64,000 nucleotides of DNA from Bacteroidales bacterium (GTDB lineage: Bacteria; Bacteroidota; Bacteroidia; Bacteroidales; WCHB1-69): the NCBI GenBank assembly GCA_016290295.1, contig JAEETJ010000014.1, positions 1 through 64,000 of the forward strand, given 5' to 3'. A program made the translations under genes and the position numbers. Numbering within the stretch: the first letter of the stretch is position 1; each line of letters opens with the position of its first letter. The notes below the pieces were generated by a model that was given only the letters and a program-made list of their open reading frames with translations, did no database searches and had not been told where the DNA came from. Positions 49,580 to 58,025 of the stretch are shown one piece after another.

Positions 49580-50239
49580 ATGAAACAATCACCGATTATT
49601 GGCGTTACGCCGCTTTGGGATGCGGAGCGTAAAAGCGTTTGGATGCTGCCTGATTATTTGGAAGGCATCAAGGCTGCCGGAGGCTTACCCATCGTCTTGC
49701 CCCTTGAGATGGCAGACGAGGACGCAGACCGAATTGTGGAAATCTGCGATGGATTTTTGTTTACAGGCGGTCAGGATGTCAGTTCTTGTCCGGAACGCGA
49801 CAAAATGGAAACACTTCTGCTGTCGAAAGCCCTGCCGTCCGACAAGCCCATACTCGGAATCTGCCGTGGCCTTCAGTTCATCAACGTGTTTTTAGGCGGC
49901 ACGCTTTGGCAGGATCTTCCCTCGCAGCATCCTTCGGAGATTGTCCACAGGCAAGGCAAACCTTACGATGCTCCAACGCATAAAATCCTGTTGGAAGGAG
50001 AATTACGAACATTGTTGGGCAAAGAGCACATCGAAGTGAACACCTTGCACCACCAGGCCGCCAAAGACCTCGGCGGTAATTTGACAGCGATGGCTGTCGC
50101 TCCTGATGGCATTATCGAAGCAGTCCAAATACCGGACAAACGATTTGTCTGGGCCGTTCAATGGCATCCTGAATACATGTTCAGGAATGATCCGGCCAGT
50201 TTGGCTATATTCTCACACTTCATCAAGCATTGCAAATAA
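49580..50239 (+). CDS. class I glutamine amidotransferase-like gamma-glutamyl hydrolase
   Basis: The product has 219 residues. The nucleophile Cys95 sits in ILGICRGLQF; AVQWHPEY near residue 195 gives the catalytic His and the Glu of the triad. The first domain with I-G-V-T-P and G-F-L-F-T-G-G-Q-D is typical of the PuuD/peptidase C26 family, which hydrolyses gamma-glutamyl amides such as gamma-glutamyl-GABA. No putrescine genes are nearby, so the exact substrate is open. Confidence 0.85.
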   Translation: MKQSPIIGVTPLWDAERKSVWMLPDYLEGIKAAGGLPIVLPLEMADEDADRIVEICDGFLFTGGQDVSSCPERDKMETLLLSKALPSDKPILGICRGLQFINVFLGGTLWQDLPSQHPSEIVHRQGKPYDAPTHKILLEGELRTLLGKEHIEVNTLHHQAAKDLGGNLTAMAVAPDGIIEAVQIPDKRFVWAVQWHPEYMFRNDPASLAIFSHFIKHCK

Positions 50240-50265
50240 AATAGCTGCCTTAAATTTTCAACAAT

Positions 50266-51108
50266 ATGAAGAAAATATTTTTACTCGGCGTGATGGTGTG
50301 CGCCCTCGGAATGATGATTGCCTGCAAAAACAGGACTGAGAATGAGACAAAGATGGACTTTCAGCATGTAAAAGAGTTCATTCCAGTTGAGGGTGTGAGA
50401 TACTATGCCGATTCTATTGACGGATTCGCGACATTCTCGGCAGAAAATAACATTGTCGTCATTCCCGAGGAAATCACCAAGGAGCAATACAACAAGTTGC
50501 TTACGGACAAATATACCTTGCGTCCGGTCGAGATAGATACAAATACATCCCGCTATGCGGAATTATATAAATTGGGATTGCGGAACTCTCTGCGGTATGA
50601 CTCTATTAGAGGGTTCTTTGAATGTGAAGTTGACGAGTTGCTTCTCGAAAGAAGAGGTTGGGCTTTCCATATCCCTATTTACCACTATCCAGAAACAAAA
50701 CAATACGAATATGTCATGCTGGCACCGCTGACCAATGAGTCGTTCATGATGACCGAGGATGGCGTTGTCGACACGACCTATATGCAGTCAGAGACACGGA
50801 CCTACGGCACAAACGGGATTTTTGTCGGTCAGCATGGGCACGACTGCGACTATCATGGTTCCCTGTGGTTCTACAGATACGACGAGCAGCGGCATCACAT
50901 GGTTCCGCTATGCCACTATGTTGACTACCGATGGAGTGAGGATGGGGTGTCCGAAGGTTTCAACATCTGCTGGATTAGCGACAACGAGTTGTTGGTCTCG
51001 GCGGTTTCCACTGGCAGCGTCATGGAATGGGTAGGTGGCTACAGATCGGCCGACCTCGCCCCGTGGGGAACCCCCGTTTATTATAAACTAAAAATCATAA
51101 GCAGATAG
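50266..51108 (+). CDS. lipoprotein of unknown function
   Basis: The product has 280 residues. A lipoprotein signal ends at C20 (M-M-I-A-C). The mature part is mixed beta/alpha with many Tyr and Trp, and a His-rich patch (GQHGHDCDYHG near residue 188). No family is recognised. It follows the hydrolase gene by 26 bases and probably shares its transcript. Confidence 0.6.
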   Translation: MKKIFLLGVMVCALGMMIACKNRTENETKMDFQHVKEFIPVEGVRYYADSIDGFATFSAENNIVVIPEEITKEQYNKLLTDKYTLRPVEIDTNTSRYAELYKLGLRNSLRYDSIRGFFECEVDELLLERRGWAFHIPIYHYPETKQYEYVMLAPLTNESFMMTEDGVVDTTYMQSETRTYGTNGIFVGQHGHDCDYHGSLWFYRYDEQRHHMVPLCHYVDYRWSEDGVSEGFNICWISDNELLVSAVSTGSVMEWVGGYRSADLAPWGTPVYYKLKIISR

Positions 51109-51206
51109 TTCCCCTGCGTGCATCGGCCAGGCCAGCTACTGTAACATGGTGCACGATCACACCGCCGAAGATGTGACGCAGGACAAAGAGGGATGATTAA
51201 CCAAAA

Positions 51207-51246
51207 AGTCGCAGCCTTCGGACTGCGATTTTTTTTTGTATCTTTG
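51207..51246 (+). terminator. UUCG-loop terminator fused to promoter
   Basis: AGTCGCAG and CTGCGATT pair around CCTTCGGA (51207-51230), then T run to 51238. TATCTTTG at 51239-51246 starts the glutathione peroxidase transcript (ATG 51269). Confidence 0.85.
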
Positions 51247-51268
51247 CCCCAAAATTTGAACAACAATT

Positions 51269-51901
51269 ATGAAAGTGAGAAACATCATTATTGCAGCTCT
51301 CGCACTGCTTGTTACAGTGAGCTGCTTCGGACAAAGCAAAAAGTACAAAAACGTTTACGACATTACAGTCAAGGACATCAAAGGCAACGATGTGTCGCTG
51401 GCCAACTACCAAGGCAAGGTGCTGCTGATTGTCAATGTGGCAAGCAAGTGCGGACTGACCCCACAGTACGAGGGACTGGAAGCCCTTTATCAGAAATACA
51501 AGGACCAAGGGTTGGAAATCCTGGCATTCCCTTGCAACCAGTTCCTTGAACAGGAACCCGGCACCAACGAAGATATCATGGAATTTTGCTCTATCAACTA
51601 TAATGTCACATTCCCGCTGTTCGACAAGATTGACGTAAATGGCAAAGAGGAAAGCCCGCTTTACACATTTCTCAAATCCAAAGCCCCGTTCAAGGGCTAT
51701 CCTGAAGGATATGAGGCTTTTGCCAACCAGCTTACCCAAATCCACCAGAGAACTGGCAGCGGTTATGAGAAAGGCAACGCCATCAAGTGGAATTTTGGCA
51801 AGTTCCTAATCTCCAAAGACGGCAAAACCATCCTGCGCTTCGAGCCGATGGTAAGCCCCATAATGCTGGAGGAAACAATTCAAGAGATGCTGAAGGAGTA
51901 A
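51269..51901 (+). CDS. exported glutathione peroxidase family protein
   Basis: The product has 210 residues. The first 20 residues form a signal sequence with a V-S-C-F-G-Q end, which could be a lipobox or a signal peptidase I site. The rest is a full GPx: N-V-A-S-K-C-G-L-T-P-Q-Y holds the peroxidatic Cys, F-P-C-N-Q-F the second Cys, and K-W-N-F-G-K-F the conserved Trp and Asn. Such Cys GPx enzymes use thioredoxin-like donors to reduce peroxides. Export is uncommon. A 27-base piece of its 3' end recurs at 35546. Confidence 0.85.
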   Translation: MKVRNIIIAALALLVTVSCFGQSKKYKNVYDITVKDIKGNDVSLANYQGKVLLIVNVASKCGLTPQYEGLEALYQKYKDQGLEILAFPCNQFLEQEPGTNEDIMEFCSINYNVTFPLFDKIDVNGKEESPLYTFLKSKAPFKGYPEGYEAFANQLTQIHQRTGSGYEKGNAIKWNFGKFLISKDGKTILRFEPMVSPIMLEETIQEMLKE

Positions 51902-51904
51902 CAA

Positions 51905-52285
51905 ATGAAAAATTTCATATTTATATCATTGGCTGCAATGGCCTTGTTATTATGCTCCTGCCGTAATAACAAAACGAATCAGACGGATGTCCCTAACACC
52001 TCGAAGTGTACCATAACAGCAGAAATGGCATACGAGGGAGTAAACAACTATTGCCATCGCGAATATGACTGGAGTATAGCGGAAGAGAATCCTTCCATGA
52101 TGTATGTAGAGATGGGCGAAGAGACGGATTCCGCGTATCAAGTGATATTCCGCAGCTATACGGGGGCGTTGGTGTACTTTTATGTGGACAAAACAAGCGG
52201 CACTACACGAATGGTGGAACGAGTTCCAAGTCTTGGTGTTGAAGAGGAAGTTGGAAGCTTCGAATTGTCTAATTACACTAAATAA
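51905..52285 (+). CDS. small lipoprotein
   Basis: The product has 126 residues. A lipoprotein signal ends L-C-S-C-R (C19). The mature part is soluble, beta-rich, and has two further Cys. It lies 3 bases after the GPx gene, so both are made from one transcript and may act together at the envelope. No family is recognised. Confidence 0.6.
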   Translation: MKNFIFISLAAMALLLCSCRNNKTNQTDVPNTSKCTITAEMAYEGVNNYCHREYDWSIAEENPSMMYVEMGEETDSAYQVIFRSYTGALVYFYVDKTSGTTRMVERVPSLGVEEEVGSFELSNYTK

Positions 52286-52306
52286 TTCACTAAATTCCGC
52301 ATTAAA

Positions 52307-52507
52307 ATGAAACTGAAGAAAAGAAAAATCAAATATTCTGCAATATTCTTTCTCTGCTGGTTTGCACTTTTAGTCTTTTTGATTGATGGAGTTCTGAAAT
52401 TCCAAACATTGGTTGATTATTTCGGATCGTACGCTCTTGTAGAGATTGCACTATTGCTTTTGGTCTTTCTACCAACATTGGCAGTTTACATTTTTACAAA
52501 AGAATAA
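52307..52507 (+). CDS. small two-span membrane protein
   Basis: The product has 66 residues with a basic N-terminus and two hydrophobic segments (about residues 11-28 and 43-63). It ends the GPx transcript before the terminator at 52563. Function unknown. Confidence 0.55.
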   Translation: MKLKKRKIKYSAIFFLCWFALLVFLIDGVLKFQTLVDYFGSYALVEIALLLLVFLPTLAVYIFTKE

Positions 52508-52562
52508 GCTGTTAACAGGGATTGACCGCCTTGTGACGAACAAAAAAAAGGTCTATTACCTC

Positions 52563-52602
52563 AAACCGCAGTCTTCGGACAGCGGTTTTTTTTGTATCTT
52601 TG
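52563..52602 (+). terminator. UUCG-loop terminator fused to promoter
   Basis: AACCGC-A-GTC and GAC-A-GCGGTT pair with one A-A mismatch around TTCG (52564-52587); T run to 52593. TATCTTTG at 52595-52602 precedes the ATG at 52623. Compared with the other copies both arms changed together. Confidence 0.85.
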
Positions 52603-52622
52603 CATAGTAAAACAATTGTCCT

Positions 52623-52814
52623 ATGCCCAACCCCACCACAAAACAGGAACTTTTGGCAGCCATGGCTGACGGCTATGTCCAGCTGAACGAACAAAAGGGC
52701 TACTACAAAGTTACCTACACCACCAGCATGGGGGCTTATTTCTTAAGCGTCACTCCATACGGGCAGGCGGTGAAAATACTGAAGACGCACCAGAAAAGCA
52801 TGAAGAAAAAATGA
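52623..52814 (+). CDS. small protein, first of a coupled pair
   Basis: The product has 63 residues and is basic, with a helical start (TTKQELLAAMADGYVQL) and a short beta part ending K-K-K. Its TGA overlaps the ATG of the next gene (ATGA at 52811-52814). No family is recognised. The pair has its own promoter and a terminator before it. Confidence 0.55.
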   Translation: MPNPTTKQELLAAMADGYVQLNEQKGYYKVTYTTSMGAYFLSVTPYGQAVKILKTHQKSMKKK

Positions 52815-53041
52815 TAAAAATTGACACAAGCAATATGTGCTCGCACTTGCAGAAAAAACTGTTTGAAGAGGACGGTATGTATCATGCTCTATGGATGGCC
52901 ATGCAGGAAGAACCCGAACTGACCGCTGTGGTTCGTTCCCGTCAGCTCCACATCTATCGCAACGGTAAGAAAGTATTGGTGCTGGCTGGGAAATCGGCAC
53001 CTAAAATCATCCAAGACGACAATCTTATACAATATTTATAA
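52811..53041 (+). CDS. small protein, second of a coupled pair
   Basis: The product has 76 residues. The centre has V-V-R-S-R-Q-L-H-I-Y-R-N-G-K-K-V-L-V-L, a beta hairpin of basic character. Translational coupling to the upstream gene implies a joint role. A two-gene toxin-antitoxin unit is one possibility, but no TA family motif is seen. Confidence 0.5.
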   Translation: MIKIDTSNMCSHLQKKLFEEDGMYHALWMAMQEEPELTAVVRSRQLHIYRNGKKVLVLAGKSAPKIIQDDNLIQYL

Positions 53042-53051
53042 TTCTTTGTTG

Positions 53052-53059
53052 TATCTTTG
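53052..53059 (+). promoter_or_regulatory. TAnnTTTG promoter of HEGAH protein
   Basis: TATCTTTG lies 24 bases before the ATG at 53084 and right behind the previous stop. Confidence 0.6.
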
Positions 53060-53083
53060 CATTTAATAAAAAAAAGGAATGTG

Positions 53084-53578
53084 ATGTCAAAACGTGCAAG
53101 ACAATATATTGGAATCTTAGTGGCAATAGTGGCCTACTATATCATCCACGAGGGAGCTCACCTGCTGGCGGCCTTGCTGCAAGGCGTATTCAAACAAATC
53201 AATTTCATGGGATTAGGCATACAAATTGACGTCTTTGCCGACCAGATGAGCAACACGCAGATGGGTATTTTCTGCCTTGCGGGAGCGATTGCAACCTTTG
53301 TGTGTGGCTGGATTTTGGTGCTACTTTGCGGTAAGATTTGTACTTTGAAATCTCCTGTTATCAAAGCTATCTTCTGGTATGTAACTATCGCTTTGCTCAT
53401 CCTTGACCCACTGTACCTGAGCGTTTTATGCGGATTCTTCGGTGGCGGTGATATGAACGGCATCCGTCTGCTGATGCCCGAAACTGCAGCACGGATTATC
53501 TTTGCGGTCATTGGCGTTCTCCATATTGTGGTGATTTGGAAGTACCTGCTGCCACGGTATAAGGAAGCGTTCAATTAA
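53084..53578 (+). CDS. M50-like membrane metalloprotease candidate
   Basis: The product has 164 residues from ATG 53084. The motif HEGAH at residues 22-26 lies in the first hydrophobic segment, as the zinc-binding H-E-x-x-H does in site-2 proteases (M50). Three more spans follow; I-L-D-P-L-Y near residue 107 could provide the third ligand region. Canonical M50 proteins are longer and carry N-x-x-P or L-D-G motifs, so this is a minimal or divergent member. Confidence 0.5.
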   Translation: MSKRARQYIGILVAIVAYYIIHEGAHLLAALLQGVFKQINFMGLGIQIDVFADQMSNTQMGIFCLAGAIATFVCGWILVLLCGKICTLKSPVIKAIFWYVTIALLILDPLYLSVLCGFFGGGDMNGIRLLMPETAARIIFAVIGVLHIVVIWKYLLPRYKEAFN

Positions 53579-53610
53579 GAAACAGATTACATGGTTAATT
53601 GCGGTGAATT

Positions 53611-54273
53611 ATGACCAAAAACAAAGCTGTTAATAAGATTACTCGGCGAATAATCGGCATTTCTGCATTAGTATTTTGGGCAATAGTCATATTACCGCGG
53701 ATTATCCTGCCTATTGGCGACAGGTTGGCATGGCAGCTGCAAGGCTGGATGCTGATCTCAGCCTCTATTTTCACAATGGTGTATGTTATCATGGATACCA
53801 TTCATACTACCAAAAATGAGGATGGGTATCAAAAATTTCAAAGTTGGATGGTGTGCAGTCAGGGCATATTGATTTGCATAGTTTTCTTCCTCGTTGCCAC
53901 ATTTAAGGCAGACTATAAGGTTTGGGGCAATGGAAACTACGTGATATATGGATATGTGGTGTCCGACGACAAACATGGTGGTTTTTGCAAACCGTCCATT
54001 TTTAAATATTATAAGCGAAAAGGCATTGTTGACCACCGATTGGGAATAATCGGTGATGATCGAACATATCTGTTTCAAACTCCAGATATGAGCCGAGTAC
54101 AAAAGATTGATTATACCATTTATGAAGCGCATAATTTGTTAAAAGAAGAGATGTATTATATGCCCTATGAAAGCGACAGCGTATGTCACCTCACCTCATT
54201 TTACCGTTTAAGCGATGGTTGTTACTATGACTATAGTGAAAACGATTATTTTATTTCGCTAATAAACCAATAA
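53611..54273 (+). CDS. membrane protein of unknown function
   Basis: The product has 220 residues. Three hydrophobic segments (about residues 17-36, 43-62, 83-98) are followed by a soluble domain of about 110 residues with many Tyr and Cys. It lies in the same direction as its neighbours with a 32-base gap. Not recognised. Confidence 0.55.
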   Translation: MTKNKAVNKITRRIIGISALVFWAIVILPRIILPIGDRLAWQLQGWMLISASIFTMVYVIMDTIHTTKNEDGYQKFQSWMVCSQGILICIVFFLVATFKADYKVWGNGNYVIYGYVVSDDKHGGFCKPSIFKYYKRKGIVDHRLGIIGDDRTYLFQTPDMSRVQKIDYTIYEAHNLLKEEMYYMPYESDSVCHLTSFYRLSDGCYYDYSENDYFISLINQ

Positions 54274-54279
54274 AGTATT

Positions 54280-54777
54280 ATGAACTGGACCGTCATCATC
54301 ATTGAAACCCTCGTCTTGACCGCTGCGTTTACAGCCATGATTCTGATTCCGCTGGTCAAGAACCCCGTATGGTGGATTGCGGACTACCCCGAGGACATTC
54401 AGGAGGAGTATTTCAAAACACACGAGCGCATACCGTCAAAGTTCTTCACTCCCACCGTACTGTTGAAAAAAAGCATGGCGTTACTCATCGCCCTTGCACT
54501 GTTGCTACTGGTGGTCAAACTGGCCGGCGCCTACGATTTCTGGTCGGCACTGGGTGTAGGCTACGGGATATGGCTGTTTATCGACTGGTACGACTGCTTC
54601 TTCCTCGACTGGGTGCTCTTCGCCAACATGAAGTCCGTGCGTCTGCCCGGCACCGAGCACATGGACGAGGCCTACCACCAAAAGAAATACCATTTCATCC
54701 AATCCTGCTGGGGGATGCTCATCGGCCTCATCCCCTGCCTCATCGGCGCAGGGCATTATACAGGGCTATTCTTATAA
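54280..54777 (+). CDS. four-span membrane protein of unknown function
   Basis: The product has 165 residues with hydrophobic segments at about residues 4-24, 62-82, 91-112 and 141-162 and aromatic loops (WWIADYPEDIQEEYF). It starts 6 bases after the previous stop, so the two are co-transcribed. The gene is more GC-rich than that neighbour. No family is recognised, although similar proteins are widespread in anaerobes. Confidence 0.6.
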   Translation: MNWTVIIIETLVLTAAFTAMILIPLVKNPVWWIADYPEDIQEEYFKTHERIPSKFFTPTVLLKKSMALLIALALLLLVVKLAGAYDFWSALGVGYGIWLFIDWYDCFFLDWVLFANMKSVRLPGTEHMDEAYHQKKYHFIQSCWGMLIGLIPCLIGAGHYTGLFL

Positions 54778-54791
54778 CGAAATTGTCAGGA

Positions 54792-56468
54792 TTATAGCAC
54801 CTTTATCGTGTTTCCCACATTGATCAGATGGTCGGCGATACGCTCGGCATTCTGGGCCAATGAAAGGTACTCCGCACCAGCCAATGGCGTACACTCGCCT
54901 TTCACAAGTCGCTGAATGTGATTTCTTTCCATCTTTTTAGTCAGTTCATCCACCTTGTCTTCTATCTGATAGGCACGCTCTAATGCCTCGCGGTCGAGTT
55001 TGTGATATGCCTGGCGAATCTCTTGGTATAAATCTACGACCAGTCCTTCCATTTGTCGGATTTCCTCGATTGCCTTTTCCGAAAAAGTAACTTGCTGTGC
55101 CTGAAGACTATCGGCATATTCCACAATATTTTCCGCATAGTCACCGATACGTTCCAAATCGCTTACACTACGGATACTCGTGTTCAGATAGTGTGTATCA
55201 TACTGGTTCAACTGTTTGTCGGAAAGCACTATCATATACCGCAGCAACTCTGCATTGAGGTAATTGAGTTCTTTTTCTTTTTGAGCGAATTTCGAGGCTT
55301 CACTGAAATCCATAGTAGTGATAATGCTGATAGATCTTTGGAAATTCTCCACTGCCATTTTCGCCATGTGCTCAATTTCCGCCTTGAGCTGACGGATGGC
55401 CACTACCGGCGTACGCAGCATGGATTCGTCCAGATAATACAGATGCGGCTGTTCGTCCTTGGCTGTCTCTTCTTGGTCGGGAAGAATACGGCATACCAGA
55501 TTCACCAGTTTGCCTGTCAACGGTAATGCGACCAATGTGGTGCATACATTGAACACCGTATGGAACATAGCCAGTTGCAATTGCGGAGCATGTGGGAAAA
55601 GCGTCTCAAATATTCTTCCGAAGCCCCATACCCCATTGGTAAAGAGGTTTAGGAAAAGACTTATCAGCAAGAAAAGGACAACGCCCATGATATTGAAAAA
55701 CAAGTGGATAAGAGCTGTCCGTTTGGCATTTCTTCCGCTGGTAATACCGGCGATAATAGCCACCACACAAGAACCGATGTTAGAACCCATCGTCAGATAT
55801 ATGCCTTGGTCAAGTGATAACAAACCCGCCACCACCATGGTGATGGCGATACTAGTCACTACCGATGAAGACTGGATGATAGCCGTAAACAAGGCTCCCA
55901 AAAAGACTATCAGCAATGGATTTCTCACACTGGCCAGAAAGCTTTTCACCGAATCGTGGGCAGCAAATTCAGACATAGCCCCTGACATGATGCTCAAGCC
56001 CACAAACAAAATTCCGAAGCCAGTCAAAATACCACCGATATTTTTCCAAACATCCTTTTTCGAAAACATGAGGATAAAAGCCCCTACCCCTGCCATAGCG
56101 GAAAAGATGACCGTGGTGGAGATTCCATTGCCGCCAAACATTCCTAAAGCCACCAACTGGGCAGTGATCGTGGTGCCGATATTCGCCCCATATATGATGG
56201 TGGTGGCCTGTGTCAACGACATGATGCCCACATTTACGAAACCGATGACCATCACCGTGACCGCACCCGAACTCTGGATGGCCGCAGTACCCAAAGCTCC
56301 GATACCGACACCCGTCCATTTGTTCTCTCCCACACGGGCAAACAAGCGCTTCAGTTTCTTACTGCCGGCACTTTCAAGGTAAGTGCTCATCATGTTGCAC
56401 GCCATCAGAAAAACTCCTATCCCCGCTATCAAAGTGAGAATAGCTGAGATAATACTTATCGCATTCAT
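54792..56468 (-). CDS. Na/Pi cotransporter with C-terminal PhoU domain
   Basis: The product has 558 residues. The membrane half has the duplicated Na/Pi-II motif: L-G-T-A-A-I-Q-S-S-G-A near residue 60 and T-A-I-I-Q-S-S-S-V near 203, where the Q-S-S triplets bind substrate. Residues about 345-555 form a PhoU-like helical domain (S-D-L-E-R-I-G-D-Y-A-E-N and A-E-R-I-A-D-H). It imports phosphate with sodium. Its ATG overlaps the stop of the gene before it. Confidence 0.9.
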   Translation of the reverse strand: MNAISIISAILTLIAGIGVFLMACNMMSTYLESAGSKKLKRLFARVGENKWTGVGIGALGTAAIQSSGAVTVMVIGFVNVGIMSLTQATTIIYGANIGTTITAQLVALGMFGGNGISTTVIFSAMAGVGAFILMFSKKDVWKNIGGILTGFGILFVGLSIMSGAMSEFAAHDSVKSFLASVRNPLLIVFLGALFTAIIQSSSVVTSIAITMVVAGLLSLDQGIYLTMGSNIGSCVVAIIAGITSGRNAKRTALIHLFFNIMGVVLFLLISLFLNLFTNGVWGFGRIFETLFPHAPQLQLAMFHTVFNVCTTLVALPLTGKLVNLVCRILPDQEETAKDEQPHLYYLDESMLRTPVVAIRQLKAEIEHMAKMAVENFQRSISIITTMDFSEASKFAQKEKELNYLNAELLRYMIVLSDKQLNQYDTHYLNTSIRSVSDLERIGDYAENIVEYADSLQAQQVTFSEKAIEEIRQMEGLVVDLYQEIRQAYHKLDREALERAYQIEDKVDELTKKMERNHIQRLVKGECTPLAGAEYLSLAQNAERIADHLINVGNTIKVL

Positions 56469-56899
56469 AATAAAATGGTTTTATAGTTTTTTAATTTATT
56501 TGTTTCGCACAAAAAAAGTGGTATGGGAAAACCCACACCACTTGAGCCGTTATCGAAAACGGTATGATTATAGCTGTCTACCCTATTTTCTTGTGGAAAA
56601 TGACGCCTTACTTGTCCTATTCGCAATGCTTTGGATTGGTTCCGTTCCGAAGTTTTTCGAACCGTAATGGTAAAGTTCTCCAGACGCAACGGGGTTGGCC
56701 GACCCGAATAAACATCCGGCAAATCGTCATCATCATCAAAATCCATGTCATCCTCTGCTATAGACATACAGGCCACGGAATTATTTTCATGGCCGAACTG
56801 CCGCATATCCTCATATTCATCGGCAAAAACACAGACAATGAAAATACTCATTATCAAAACAATACAAATTTTCTGATATTTTCTATAGCATTCAAACAT
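56465..56899 (-). CDS. small exported acidic protein, coupled to Na/Pi gene
   Basis: The product has 144 residues from the ATG at 56899. An N-terminal hydrophobic segment ends near V-C-V-F-A and the mature part starts with an acidic stretch (DDMDFDDDDDLPD). Its stop and the Na/Pi ATG share ATGA, so translation is coupled. TATCTTTG at 56906-56913 supports the start. The function is unknown; a calcium- or phosphate-related role would be a guess. Confidence 0.5.
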   Translation of the reverse strand: MFECYRKYQKICIVLIMSIFIVCVFADEYEDMRQFGHENNSVACMSIAEDDMDFDDDDDLPDVYSGRPTPLRLENFTITVRKTSERNQSKALRIGQVRRHFPQENRVDSYNHTVFDNGSSGVGFPIPLFLCETNKLKNYKTILL

Positions 56900-56905
56900 G
56901 ATGTG

Positions 56906-56964
56906 CAAAGATACAAAGTTTTTGTTCAAAAACAGAAGTACAATAACTTTTTTTTGTAATTTTG
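56906..56964. promoter_or_regulatory. divergent promoters, second one near-leaderless
   Basis: TATCTTTG on the minus strand (56906-56913) faces the acidic-protein gene. TAATTTTG on the plus strand (56957-56964) ends 5 bases before the NUDIX ATG at 56970, which leaves almost no room for a leader. Confidence 0.55.
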
Positions 56965-56969
56965 CAGTC

Positions 56970-57479
56970 ATGAATATGATACAGAAACATTGCCATGAAT
57001 GCGGAACACCGCTCATTGAGAAAGAGCTTGAGGGCGAGGGCATCATCCCCTACTGCCCCAAATGCGAGCAGTACCGCTTCCCCATGTACAACGTGGCCGT
57101 GAGCATGGTGGTCATCAACGAGCAGAATGGAAAGATTCTGCTGATAAAGCAATACGGAAGACCTAACTTCATCCTCGTGGCGGGCTACGTGAACCGTGGC
57201 GAACAGCTGGAACACGCCGTTGGGCGCGAAATAAAGGAGGAGACGGGAATGACCGTCAGCCGCATTAAGTTCAACCGCACCAGTTTCTTCGAGCCGTCAA
57301 ACACGCTGATGTGCAACTTCACGGCCTTCGTGAAGGATGACAGCGAGATGTCGCCCAACGGGGAAATCGACTCCTACGAATGGTTCACCCCGGAGGAGGC
57401 ACGGAGGAACATCCGTCCCGAAAGCCTCGCCCAAAGATTTCTAAACGCTTATTTAGACGAAAATACAATAAATATATGA
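56970..57479 (+). CDS. NUDIX hydrolase with N-terminal zinc ribbon
   Basis: The product has 169 residues. Two C-x2-C pairs (C-H-E-C near 8-11 and C-P-K-C near 29-32) form a zinc ribbon as in NADH pyrophosphatases. The NUDIX box G-Y-V-N-R-G-E-Q-L-E-H-A, followed by G-R-E-I-K-E-E-T-G, lies near residues 71-93. It likely hydrolyses dinucleotides such as NADH. A second ATG 6 bases later is possible. The stop overlaps the flavodoxin start. Confidence 0.85.
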   Translation: MNMIQKHCHECGTPLIEKELEGEGIIPYCPKCEQYRFPMYNVAVSMVVINEQNGKILLIKQYGRPNFILVAGYVNRGEQLEHAVGREIKEETGMTVSRIKFNRTSFFEPSNTLMCNFTAFVKDDSEMSPNGEIDSYEWFTPEEARRNIRPESLAQRFLNAYLDENTINI

Positions 57480-58015
57480 ATATGAAGAAATTAGCATTAT
57501 TCGCATTTGCAGTCTCCTTGATGCTGACAGGCTGCGCACAGAATCCTCAACAATTAAACAATTCAACAAATCAACAATTAAACAACATGAATAAGACATT
57601 AGTAGTTTACTTCTCAGCCACGGGAACCACCAAGGCTGCGGCACAAAAGTTGGCGAAAGAATTCAACGCCGACCTTTACGAAATCACCCCTGAGGTGCCC
57701 TACTCTGCCGCCGACCTCGACTGGCGCGACAAGACCTCACGCTCAACCATCGAGATGAAGGACAAGAGCTCGCGTCCCGCTATCAAGGGCAAGTGCGAGA
57801 ACATCGCCGATTACGACACGGTGTGGATCGGCTTCCCCGTGTGGTGGTACACCGCACCGACCATCGTCAACACCTTTATCGAAGCCCACGACCTGAGCGG
57901 CAAGACTCTCAACGTGTTCGCCACCAGCGGAGGTAGCGGTGTGGAAGGCTCCGCCAACGACCTCAAGAAGGCTTATCCACAATACAAGTGGGGCGAGAGT
58001 CGATTGATGAATTAG
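57476..58015 (+). CDS. exported flavodoxin (lipoprotein)
   Basis: The product has 179 residues. A lipoprotein signal ends at L-T-G-C-A, then an Asn/Gln-rich linker (QQLNNSTNQQLNNMN) precedes a flavodoxin: VVYFSATGTT binds the FMN phosphate, W-I-G-F-P-V-W-W-Y and T-S-G-G-S-G the isoalloxazine. An internal ATG at 57587 would give a cytoplasmic form. It is coupled to the NUDIX gene by ATGA. It probably carries electrons to envelope redox enzymes. Confidence 0.8.
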   Translation: MNMKKLALFAFAVSLMLTGCAQNPQQLNNSTNQQLNNMNKTLVVYFSATGTTKAAAQKLAKEFNADLYEITPEVPYSAADLDWRDKTSRSTIEMKDKSSRPAIKGKCENIADYDTVWIGFPVWWYTAPTIVNTFIEAHDLSGKTLNVFATSGGSGVEGSANDLKKAYPQYKWGESRLMN

Positions 58016-58025
58016 TATATCGAGC

